Origin: a virus
DNA: 56,880 bases
Virus record (IMG/VR): IMGVR_UViG_3300032285_002671
Span: 1-56,880 of that record
Strand: one strand, 5' to 3'
Below, piece after piece: positions 38,346 to 45,385 of the stretch. Below the pieces are notes generated by a model, which did not search any database, had not been told where the DNA came from, and saw only the letters and a program-made list of their open reading frames with translations. Position 1 is the stretch's first letter; the number at the start of each line of letters is the position of its first letter. Position numbers and translations under genes: made by a program.

Positions 38346-38732
38346 TTATAATTTAACTTCAAATCTATTTCTCATTTGTTCTAATTTATCATCAGGTACA
38401 CCATGCTCATTAATACCACCATGACGATTCTCTACTATAAGTGAATATACTCTATAACTATATTTCTCGGCTAATTTATAATACACTTCCATTTCCCACT
38501 CCTGGGTAAAGGTGTTTGATACTGTTATTTGATATCCAACTTTCATCCACTCTTCACACTTACGTTGACAATCAGCATGAGCATCTTTTATTTTAGACCC
38601 ATCAAACTTATATTCTTGTGTTTTTGGGTCAACAAAATATTGGTCAGCTTCTAATATAATACCACCTAATGTTTTTGCAAATGTACTTTTACCTGCGCCA
38701 GGTAATCCTCTCAATAATATTAATGTTTTCAT
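38346..38732 (-). CDS. P-loop kinase, polynucleotide-kinase-like
   Basis: Start taken as ATG at 38732-38730, overlapping the upstream stop as ATGA; a frame to 38744 exists. 128 residues: GLPGAGKSTFAK (9-20, Walker A), EADQYF (about 28-33, acidic lid), QITVSNTFTQEWEMEVYYKL. Resembles the kinase half of T4 Pnkp and small nucleotide/nucleic acid kinases. A 5'-OH RNA kinase role fits the RNA ligase next to it; no phosphatase domain is present. Confidence 0.82.
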   Translation of the reverse strand: MKTLILLRGLPGAGKSTFAKTLGGIILEADQYFVDPKTQEYKFDGSKIKDAHADCQRKCEEWMKVGYQITVSNTFTQEWEMEVYYKLAEKYSYRVYSLIVENRHGGINEHGVPDDKLEQMRNRFEVKL

Positions 38733-39109
38733 TCGTCTAACCACCCTTCTTCTTGTAACATTCTTAAAAATTCTTTAAATTCTTTTTCGCCTTGCTCACA
38801 AACTGCTTCACGTAATTCTTCTAATGCCTCAGGATAATCCTTTAATACGCTTCTCATCCAAGTATCATTATCCCATACATCAGTTTTCCAATCTCCTGGT
38901 ACACGTTTATCAGTAAATTCAATACTAACTGAAAGGAATTCACCACCACTTCCATCTCTATATATCCTCTCGGCTTTAAAGACATATAACTTAGATTCAG
39001 CAACTTTACCAATATAATCAGTTACATCCCAAAATGTTGATTCTGGTTCTTCAATTGAATCTTCTTCACGTTTATACCAAACGCCATTAATTTGTATTCT
39101 ATCTTCCAT
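38729..39109 (-). CDS. Acidic protein of unknown function
   Basis: A 126-residue acidic protein (EESIEEPESTFWDVTDYIGK; KRVPGDWKTDVWDNDTWMRS) with a C-terminal helix (ALEELREAVCEQGEKEFKEF). First part beta-rich. No family recognised. Overlaps the kinase start. Confidence 0.76.
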   Translation of the reverse strand: MEDRIQINGVWYKREEDSIEEPESTFWDVTDYIGKVAESKLYVFKAERIYRDGSGGEFLSVSIEFTDKRVPGDWKTDVWDNDTWMRSVLKDYPEALEELREAVCEQGEKEFKEFLRMLQEEGWLDE

Positions 39110-39110
39110 T

Positions 39111-39359
39111 TTAATTAATTGTTTCTATTTCATATGTTCCACAAACAACATGTTTATATCCTATTTCATCATAAAAACTAACACATCCATTTTCATTAAC
39201 TCCATGGTGTTCAACAATGTATGAACGTTGTGCTCCTCCTACCTCATAGGTAATTTTATATCTATGTCTAGGCACCATTTCAGCTATCTTTATTATAATT
39301 CCGGTTGCAGCAATAACTAATACAATTATTGCTATAATATGTAATATTTTATTTATCAT
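39111..39359 (-). CDS. Single-span membrane protein with soluble domain
   Basis: An 82-residue protein: hydrophobic segment 5-25 (ILHIIAIIVLVIAATGIIIK), then a small beta domain (RYKITYEVGGAQRSYIVEHH). Located one base downstream of the glucosaminidase gene, so it may have a role in lysis or lysis control. Confidence 0.72.
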   Translation of the reverse strand: MINKILHIIAIIVLVIAATGIIIKIAEMVPRHRYKITYEVGGAQRSYIVEHHGVNENGCVSFYDEIGYKHVVCGTYEIETIN

Positions 39360-39360
39360 A

Positions 39361-39912
39361 TTATTTATTTTTTTCTATAATTTCTTTTAATTTTGAAATA
39401 TAATTAGGATCCTCAGCATACCGCTTACCTAAAAAATCAAAATATTCATTTCTAGATAATATTGGTATATAACATGCTGAATATAAAGCGTAATCAATGA
39501 CAGACTGTCTCCAATGTTTAAAAACAGCGTGTCCATCTTCTTCTCCAATATTAGTTGTTGGTCGAGTAGTAGCTACTTTCATTCCAAATAAATTATTATT
39601 TGAACGAAATATATGAGAAGTAAATCCACCTGTCTCTAATACTGCTTGAGCATATACAATATCAGGATACTGTACATTTAATGCTATTAAGTGTTCTTTC
39701 AATTTTTGTGGAGTGAACTTATCATAGTTATTTAAGATAATTACTTTTTCTTCAGGTGATAAATTCTGTAATACATCCCTACCCGATTTAAATCCAAAAT
39801 AATACGATGAACCTGCGCTTAAAACCGCTACTACTGATGTTACGATAATAATACGTCCTAAAACAGAGTGACGTTTAATATCTAATGTTTCGGAATCAAA
39901 TTTATATAACAT
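39361..39912 (-). CDS. Membrane-anchored glucosaminidase (GH73-like), candidate endolysin
   Basis: A 183-residue protein. Residues 18-40 form a membrane anchor or signal-arrest-release segment (LGRIIIVTSVVAVLSAGSSY). The catalytic domain has IVYAQAVLETGGFTSHIF (85-102), with E93 as the general acid, and SNNNLFGMKVATTRPT, typical of flagellar/phage N-acetylglucosaminidases, later YALYSACY. Cuts the glycan between GlcNAc and MurNAc. With the holin-like genes at 41169 and 44804 it forms a lysis set. It has its own promoter. Confidence 0.87.
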   Translation of the reverse strand: MLYKFDSETLDIKRHSVLGRIIIVTSVVAVLSAGSSYYFGFKSGRDVLQNLSPEEKVIILNNYDKFTPQKLKEHLIALNVQYPDIVYAQAVLETGGFTSHIFRSNNNLFGMKVATTRPTTNIGEEDGHAVFKHWRQSVIDYALYSACYIPILSRNEYFDFLGKRYAEDPNYISKLKEIIEKNK

Positions 39913-39936
39913 AACCTTTATTTTAAATTTATAATA

Positions 39937-39968
39937 TAAAAATAAGGAGAACTTTTTAGTTCTCCAAA
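39937..39968 (-). promoter_or_regulatory. Bacteroidota-type promoter module with perfect spacer dyad
   Basis: TTTG (39968-39965), 20 bases, TATTTTTA (39944-39937) on the minus strand, upstream of the glucosaminidase. Spacer dyad GGAGAACT-AAAA-AGTTCTCC is perfect, with a sequence different from other copies. Confidence 0.8.
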
Positions 39969-39978
39969 TCTTTCTTAA

Positions 39979-40680
39979 TTACCATCTAGCTCCTTTTAGT
40001 TGGCCTTCTGAAATTTCAGCATTTAAATATAATACAACATTATCTGTTAGTTTCTTTAATGCTTGAGTTTTTTCTTCAATCTCAACTCTTAATTCAGCTC
40101 CGAATTTTTCTAATAAACGTTCTTTGGCTAATTCTTTTAATTCATTAATAGGACGAATTTCATCAGCCCAACGTGCAATTAAATATCTATCAGTACTTGA
40201 TATACTAACACCATAACAATCAAATCCAATTGTTTCAGCATAGTTTTTAGCTTGTTCTTGACTATCAAATAGTAAATCCTTGTTATCTGCTCCTTTTAAA
40301 CGGTTATATTGTCTATTATAAGCATACCATTTTTCAACAATCCCAATAGCAAATGGATCAGGTGATTTATCATCATACCATACTTCTATTTTTGTAAAAT
40401 GACTTTCTTTAACTGAAAATCCGATTTGTTTCATTACTTCTAATGGAATAGGAGTTTTACTATATTTCTTAAAATCAACGTGTGTTGGACATAATGTTTT
40501 GAATATTGTTTCCATTGATTTATTAATATAAGGATATGGAATTGGTGATTCTGCTTTTCGAATAAATTCTAATTGAGAATCCATTCCTAATTCGTTAGCT
40601 AATTCTTTCCATTCATCTAATGCTTCAACTTGAAACATGATGTCATTTAATTCTTCATTTTGATAAATTTGTACAGCCAT
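39979..40680 (-). CDS. Protein of unknown function
   Basis: A 233-residue protein. The middle has an alpha/beta pattern (FTKIEVWYDDKSPDPFAIGI; YGVSISSTDRYLIARWADEI) and the C-terminus is a long charged helix (ELKELAKERLLEKFGAELRV). No catalytic motif recognised. Stand-alone gene with its own promoter. Confidence 0.76.
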   Translation of the reverse strand: MAVQIYQNEELNDIMFQVEALDEWKELANELGMDSQLEFIRKAESPIPYPYINKSMETIFKTLCPTHVDFKKYSKTPIPLEVMKQIGFSVKESHFTKIEVWYDDKSPDPFAIGIVEKWYAYNRQYNRLKGADNKDLLFDSQEQAKNYAETIGFDCYGVSISSTDRYLIARWADEIRPINELKELAKERLLEKFGAELRVEIEEKTQALKKLTDNVVLYLNAEISEGQLKGARW

Positions 40681-40698
40681 ATTTTTAATTTTACAATA

Positions 40699-40730
40699 TA
40701 AAAATAAAGTAAAATTTTATGGTAGCCAAA
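40699..40730 (-). promoter_or_regulatory. Bacteroidota-type promoter module
   Basis: TTTG (40730-40727), 20 bases, TATTTTTA (40706-40699) on the minus strand, upstream of the gene at 39979. 6-bp dyad AAAGTA/TACTTT. Confidence 0.78.
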
Positions 40731-40731
40731 T

Positions 40732-41169
40732 CTACTTTAAAGCAGATAATAAAGCTAATTTAATTGCAGATGATAAGGTTGTTTGTTGAAATGGAACCCC
40801 ATCATTTAATTCAAGTAACATAGCATTAGCAGTAGATTTATGTTCACCTGTACCTGTATGTTCTACACCATCTATATTCACTATAACTTTTACTTCAGTT
40901 ATTTTATTGTTTATAGCAAATCCAGCTATACGAAATGCATTTTCAGGAATACCAATATAACTTATATTTACAGTAACGGATTTACCTTTACATAAATCAT
41001 ATCCTCTATCTTGTAATATATCTTCAGTAATTTGTTTTACACCAAATAAAACATTTCTGTCTTCAATTTGCTTAACATCAGCAGTAGTGTAAACAGAATC
41101 TACTGAAACACATTGCCCCATACTAAGTAGAGGCAATGTGAATAGTATTATAAATAAAAGTTTTTTCAT
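40732..41169 (-). CDS. Exported protein of the envelope cluster
   Basis: A 145-residue protein with signal peptide MKKLLFIILFTLPLLSMG and a mature domain containing GKSVTVNISYIGIP and VKVIVNIDGVEHTGTGEHKS, a pattern of small outer-membrane-associated beta proteins. C-terminal amphipathic helix (PFQQTTLSSAIKLALLSALK). It is transcribed last in the envelope cluster, whose other members include a CsgG-like pore lipoprotein; a periplasmic partner role is inferred. Confidence 0.75.
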   Translation of the reverse strand: MKKLLFIILFTLPLLSMGQCVSVDSVYTTADVKQIEDRNVLFGVKQITEDILQDRGYDLCKGKSVTVNISYIGIPENAFRIAGFAINNKITEVKVIVNIDGVEHTGTGEHKSTANAMLLELNDGVPFQQTTLSSAIKLALLSALK

Positions 41170-41525
41170 TAGTTGTTAATAGTACTTGATAATGAATTAC
41201 CATCTTCTTCATCAACTTTTTGGATTAACATCTTATCTCTATCTTCTGAATTAAACCAATAGTCAACTACTTTATTTAAGTTACCTACAAAAGCACCTAA
41301 TAAGATTAGTAACATTTCTTTCCATGATTCTTGAATCACTATATCAAAAAATACAGCCATGTTAATTCCGAATATAATAAAGAAAAACAAGAATAATACA
41401 ATCCCTGTAATTTTCCATCTGTTGTTTTGCATTTGTTGTAACATAAAATAGAATCTATTTTTATCATCTACTTTTACAAACTCAGATTTTGGTTCTAAAC
41501 CTAATACTTCTTTAATTTTTGTCAT
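41169..41525 (-). CDS. Two-span membrane protein, holin-like
   Basis: A 118-residue protein: TM1 at 38-58 (ITGIVLFLFFFIIFGINMAV), TM2 at 68-86 (MLLILLGAFVGNLNKVVDYW), charged ends. The segment LLGAFVGNLNKVVDYWF resembles holin-like proteins of T4-like aquatic phages. One-base overlap with the exported gene at 40732. A late-type box AATATTTATA lies 16 bases upstream. Confidence 0.68.
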   Translation of the reverse strand: MTKIKEVLGLEPKSEFVKVDDKNRFYFMLQQMQNNRWKITGIVLFLFFFIIFGINMAVFFDIVIQESWKEMLLILLGAFVGNLNKVVDYWFNSEDRDKMLIQKVDEEDGNSLSSTINN

Positions 41526-41540
41526 AATTGTGTTGTTTAT

Positions 41541-41560
41541 TTGTTATAAATATTGTTAAT
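41541..41560 (-). promoter_or_regulatory. Late-promoter-like box
   Basis: On the minus strand ATTAACAATATTTATAACAA, about 16 bases upstream of the start at 41525. It shares AATATTTATA with the boxes before the genes at 17232 and 18175. Confidence 0.45.
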
Positions 41561-42674
41561 TTGAATAACCCGTTCGTACTATATAAAAATTAGTTGAACC
41601 ACCACTAGTCAATACTCCGGTAGTTGTTGATTGTGTTCCTGTTATAGTTGATCTTAAATCAGATGTAGTAGCTCTGATATTAGTATGTTCTGTTTGTGTA
41701 AGTATTCTATAGTTAGACATAGACCATACTTTTCCATTTCGCTTTTGAATTTGTAAGTAAATATCAGATACAGTAAAATTACTATTTGAATTTAAATCAT
41801 ATCTAAAATAATCAGGACCTACTATAGTACGTTTTGATAATATTAAACTACTATTATCAGAAGCATCTGCTGCTTGAGGTGATGGTATAGATAAAGTATC
41901 TAGCGTTAATTTCCATTCAGTTCCAGCAGGTGATGTCCTTGATATAGAGTAATCTCCAGTTAAGTTAGTCACATAAGATGTATCTAAAGTCCATGCTGAT
42001 GTAGTTACTACACCCAATTCACTTGCTTGTAATGAGTAGCTAGTTTGTCCAGGTCGTTTCCAAACAACTGCTAATCCTTCTCCACCACCATATTCTTGCA
42101 TTCTAGCTTTAAATGTATATTGTGTTCCAGCAGTTAATGTTATGTTTCCATATTGATAACCACTCATACCATGACCGCCGTAATACGATGTTACTAATGT
42201 TCCGTTTATAATTAAATCAGCACCATCATCTGAATTAATACCAAAACTATATGTTCCTGATACAGCAGGAGTAAATGTACCTGATACTTCTGTAGAGAAA
42301 AATTCTCCATTGTTTGGCACTGTCGCTCCAGCGTTTGATATTAATTGCCAATAAGTCCAGTTAAGTGATGTACTTGCTGCTATATTGCCACTCCATCTTA
42401 AAACAGTATTACTATAAGCAGTATTAAAACACTTATCCATTTCTGTTACACTAGTAGGGTAAGCAGCATATTGACCTGTATTTCCGTTTCCGTTATGTGT
42501 TGAATATACTTTAACAGTTGTACTACTTACAGTAGTGTTAGTTCGTTTATAGAGCATCACTCTTATACCATTTACCCCAGTATTATTAATACCATACACT
42601 TTTCCTGTTTGAGAGAAAGTTTGAGCATTAACAATAGATGTTATAAATAAAAATATAAATAATAGTTTTCTCAT
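41556..42674 (-). CDS. Exported PA14-domain protein with repeat module shared with the T9SS cargo
   Basis: A 372-residue protein with signal peptide MRKLLFIFLFITSIVNAQ. Residues about 25-45 look like an Ig-like start (GKVYGINNTGVNGIRVMLYK). A PA14 domain follows (FTPAVSGTYSFGINSDDGAD; YTFKARMQEYGGGEGLAVVW). The last 110 residues contain YFRYDLNSNSNFTVSDIY then FYIVRTGYSN, homologous to a segment of the 635-residue protein at 45386. PA14 domains bind carbohydrates or proteins; the D-N-S-N-S-N-F-T-V-S-D loop is dockerin-like. It ends exactly after this module and has no T9SS sorting domain. Confidence 0.82.
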   Translation of the reverse strand: MRKLLFIFLFITSIVNAQTFSQTGKVYGINNTGVNGIRVMLYKRTNTTVSSTTVKVYSTHNGNGNTGQYAAYPTSVTEMDKCFNTAYSNTVLRWSGNIAASTSLNWTYWQLISNAGATVPNNGEFFSTEVSGTFTPAVSGTYSFGINSDDGADLIINGTLVTSYYGGHGMSGYQYGNITLTAGTQYTFKARMQEYGGGEGLAVVWKRPGQTSYSLQASELGVVTTSAWTLDTSYVTNLTGDYSISRTSPAGTEWKLTLDTLSIPSPQAADASDNSSLILSKRTIVGPDYFRYDLNSNSNFTVSDIYLQIQKRNGKVWSMSNYRILTQTEHTNIRATTSDLRSTITGTQSTTTGVLTSGGSTNFYIVRTGYSN

Positions 42675-43918
42675 AACGTTAATTTAGCTCCAAATAATAT
42701 CTGATAATTTACTAATTGTTCTGTTACTGAATATGTTGTTCCTCCTGTTAATCCAAATCTAAACGCTTTTGTTAATTTATAATTCACATTTAAAAATGGT
42801 AATAATAGTGGTTTTGTTTGGAATATACTTTCAGTGTAGTATTTCATATAAGGAACATATACTGCCGCGAGTATAAATACAGCATCAATATTTTTAGTTA
42901 GTTGGCCTTTATACATCCCACCACCGATTGCTACTACTGTTGTTAATGGTTCTTTATTTAACATTCCATACATTGCACCTGCTCCATATAATCCTGTCAC
43001 TTTTTTGACATTGTCTATACGAATAAAAACTAATGTATTACTAAAACTATTAGGTAATATTGATACACTATTTGAAACTAAGTCAATATGTTTTCTAGCT
43101 GTTTTCTGTGTAATCCATGATTTAAATACCGATACATTACCTACCTTAGCATTAACAGTGAAGTCTATGGCTACACCAAGTGAGCGCTTTTTATCGCCGG
43201 TTATTTTGATAAAGCTAGTAGTTAATTTAGCGTCTTGTGCTGCGTCAGCTGCTCGTTGCATACCAACTATATCACCTGTAAGCATAATAGCTGGTTTGTC
43301 TTGTTTTGCTGTTGCTTTACTAGTTGATTTAGTAGAACTTGAAGATTGTTTTTGTTCTTCCTGTTTAGCTTCTTCTTGCTTTTGTTCTTCAGTTTTCTTT
43401 TCTTCAGGTTTAGATGTATTATTACCCTCACTACCACCTGAACTACTTGAACTTCTTGTTGCTGCAGAACCACCTGATACACTATTAGCAACTCCTGAAA
43501 CAGAATTAGTTGCTGTTGATGCTGCTGTAGATGCTGTATTTGAAGCTACATCTGTTATTGATGTTAACATTGAACTTAATGATACAACGTTATTTACAAC
43601 GCTATTAGATACGTTTAATACATTTGTAGTAATAGTTTGAACTCCAATTTGAGCACACGGATTACCTTTACCATAGCTGTTATATACATCATTAGCCCAG
43701 GTATCAAATGAACCATTTTGTAAATCAGATGGAGTGAATGTTTTAACTTGACCATAGTAATTCATTACAATAGGTAAGTTACCATTCAAATCAGATACAT
43801 TAATGCTCTTAACTTCCTTAGTACAAGGATCTATATAAGTGTAAGAGAAAGATTGGCCTTGAGCGGCCAATCCTGATAATATCAGTAATAATAGTAATAT
43901 GTTTTTATACCAACCCAT
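42671..43918 (-). CDS. Outer-membrane beta-barrel protein with low-complexity linker
   Basis: A 415-residue protein with signal peptide MGWYKNILLLLLILSGLAAQG. The N-terminal domain contains FTPSDLQNGSFDTWANDVYN. Residues about 100-200 are Ser/Ala/Thr/Gly- then Glu/Lys/Gln-rich (PEEKKTEEQKQEEAKQEEQK), a flexible periplasmic linker. The C-terminal 200 residues show alternating amphipathic strands (TTVVAIGGGMYKGQL; RFGLTGGTTYSV; ILFGAKLTL), as in outer-membrane barrels ending on a hydrophobic residue. It likely spans the outer membrane beside the CsgG-like protein. A large plus-strand frame (43005-43640) is a shadow. Confidence 0.75.
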   Translation of the reverse strand: MGWYKNILLLLLILSGLAAQGQSFSYTYIDPCTKEVKSINVSDLNGNLPIVMNYYGQVKTFTPSDLQNGSFDTWANDVYNSYGKGNPCAQIGVQTITTNVLNVSNSVVNNVVSLSSMLTSITDVASNTASTAASTATNSVSGVANSVSGGSAATRSSSSSGGSEGNNTSKPEEKKTEEQKQEEAKQEEQKQSSSSTKSTSKATAKQDKPAIMLTGDIVGMQRAADAAQDAKLTTSFIKITGDKKRSLGVAIDFTVNAKVGNVSVFKSWITQKTARKHIDLVSNSVSILPNSFSNTLVFIRIDNVKKVTGLYGAGAMYGMLNKEPLTTVVAIGGGMYKGQLTKNIDAVFILAAVYVPYMKYYTESIFQTKPLLLPFLNVNYKLTKAFRFGLTGGTTYSVTEQLVNYQILFGAKLTL

Positions 43919-44102
43919 TTATGTCTTCTTTAAAATCAAAATAAACATTGTCAATCGGTGTATCTACTCCTTTTATAATATCTATTTGATAATATGCTTT
44001 AATTTCTATAACAACATATAAACATAACGATAGTATAAGAACTACATATAAGTATTTTAAAAATCGTAATAATTCACTAACATTACTTTTCGAAAATACC
44101 AT
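43905..44102 (-). CDS. Small single-span membrane protein
   Basis: A 65-residue protein: one hydrophobic segment at 13-35 (FLKYLYVVLILSLCLYVVIE) and a charged C-terminus. It overlaps the CsgG-like gene by 20 bases and the barrel gene by 14 bases, which fits tightly coupled translation. Function unknown. Confidence 0.65.
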   Translation of the reverse strand: MVFSKSNVSELLRFLKYLYVVLILSLCLYVVIEIKAYYQIDIIKGVDTPIDNVYFDFKEDINGLV

Positions 44103-44820
44103 CTTTAATCATTTTTGAAACAACTCTAGAACATCCTGTTTCTAGAGCTTTTCTTGTTGAAATGCCTACTGTTGATTGCGCAAACTTCATTTCAAGAGAT
44201 TTCAAAAACGATTGACCATATTGTGTAGCTTCACCCATACCAGAACCAACTCTAATTTGTCCTGATTCAGCATCTACAAATCTTACCTGTAAACCTAAAC
44301 GTGTTGTTACTTGTAATTGTTTCTTACCAGCAGCATATGTTTCTTGTTCATCAACTGAGAAATCATATACTTCGATATAAACGAAATACTTAGCTAATTT
44401 AATTTTACCTTTACCATCTAATTTGTTTTCAGTAAAACCTTTTTTACTTGCTTGGAATTGTTTAACCATTTTAAGTTTAATTTCTTCTTTATCTTCAGTA
44501 AACTCAAATCGATTAGTTCCTTCTAAATAATCCAAAGCAATATTTGTTACACCTAATCCAACATTCTTTTCTTTTAATACCGGATACATGTTTAACACGT
44601 TATCATTAATACCAATTGATAAAATTTGGATTGGGATTTGTTTTCCATCATAATCACTAACTGTTTCTATAGATTGTTTCTTTTCAAAATCAGCTTGATA
44701 TGTTTCAGTTCTAGTTGTACCACAGCTTGTCATTGTTAGTATAAGTACTACTGCAGCGAAAAACGATAACCCTATAAATAGAGCCATAGCCACTTGTATT
44801 ATTTTATTTTCCTGTTTCAT
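44083..44820 (-). CDS. CsgG-like outer-membrane pore lipoprotein
   Basis: A 245-residue protein. Residues 1-33 are a lipoprotein signal (VVLILTMTSC, lipobox Cys near 33). The body matches the CsgG/curli-pore family: GLGVTNIALDYLEGTNRFEF, then KKQLQVTTRLGLQVRFVDAE and GMGEATQY, ending with KALETGCSRVVSKMI. CsgG forms a nonameric outer-membrane channel that exports curli subunits. No CsgA-like subunit is seen here. Phage CsgG genes exist in some marine phages as I recall, but pairing with a T9SS cargo is not known to me. Confidence 0.8.
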   Translation of the reverse strand: MKQENKIIQVAMALFIGLSFFAAVVLILTMTSCGTTRTETYQADFEKKQSIETVSDYDGKQIPIQILSIGINDNVLNMYPVLKEKNVGLGVTNIALDYLEGTNRFEFTEDKEEIKLKMVKQFQASKKGFTENKLDGKGKIKLAKYFVYIEVYDFSVDEQETYAAGKKQLQVTTRLGLQVRFVDAESGQIRVGSGMGEATQYGQSFLKSLEMKFAQSTVGISTRKALETGCSRVVSKMIKDGIFEK

Positions 44821-45058
44821 CTTCTTTCTTTTTACGGCTAAATTTATCTAACGAGTCAGCACCCATACCAGCAATAGTAATAGCAGTTACAGCATATACT
44901 AATTCGGGATTAGGATTGAAATCTTTCTGTGATAATGAGTTAATAGTCATAGTAACACATAAAAATACAGCTCCCATAAGCGCAATAACGGGTTTGATAG
45001 AGGTTGAACCTCTTTCATCTTTAAATAAATCTAATACCCATTGTTTAAAAGTTACCAT
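44804..45058 (-). CDS. Two-span membrane protein, holin-like
   Basis: An 84-residue protein with two hydrophobic segments, about 22-40 (IKPVIALMGAVFLCVTMTIN) and 52-68 (ELVYAVTAITIAGMGADSLD), a charged Lys/Glu tail, and N-terminal FKQWVLDLFKDERGST. This is a common layout for phage holins. Overlaps the CsgG-like start by 17 bases. Confidence 0.68.
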   Translation of the reverse strand: MVTFKQWVLDLFKDERGSTSIKPVIALMGAVFLCVTMTINSLSQKDFNPNPELVYAVTAITIAGMGADSLDKFSRKKKEDETGK

Positions 45059-45372
45059 GGTGCTTCTTCTTCCTTAGATTTTTCTTCTTTTTTCTTTTCT
45101 TCTTTAGCAGGTTTTTCTATTACTCTTTCTTTAATAATAGTTGTTGGAGCGGCTGATTGTTTTTGTTCGTTATTATTAGATAAATTAATAACTACAGGTG
45201 CTGCGGCTGGTGCTGCTTGTTCTGTTTTAGTTTCTTCTTTAACTTCTGGTTCAGCGTTAAAGAATGTTGTTGTAAACCAAGTACCTGCTCCAAGTACTGC
45301 TGTTGATAATGTACCGATGATAGTCTTCTTAAGACCACCCCATGTACCGTCGTTTGTTGTTTCTTCTGACAT
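45052..45372 (-). CDS. Membrane-anchored Pro/Ala/Lys-rich protein
   Basis: A 106-residue protein: one hydrophobic segment near 15-33 (KTIIGTLSTAVLGAGTWFTT), then a long Glu/Ala/Pro/Lys-rich disordered region (TEQAAPAAAPVVINLSNNNE) ending in a Lys/Glu run. This looks like a periplasm-spanning linker, as in TonB or spanin-like proteins. Likely couples inner and outer membrane in the envelope cluster. Confidence 0.7.
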   Translation of the reverse strand: MSEETTNDGTWGGLKKTIIGTLSTAVLGAGTWFTTTFFNAEPEVKEETKTEQAAPAAAPVVINLSNNNEQKQSAAPTTIIKERVIEKPAKEEKKKEEKSKEEEAPW

Positions 45373-45385
45373 AATCTATTTATTT

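Noticed and set aside
43005-43640. A long plus-strand frame of 211 residues inside the outer-membrane barrel gene
   Set aside because: It is antiparallel to a well-supported gene with a signal peptide, has an unbalanced composition (runs of Ser/Leu/Ala/Cys from a repetitive linker on the other strand) and no upstream module or leader.
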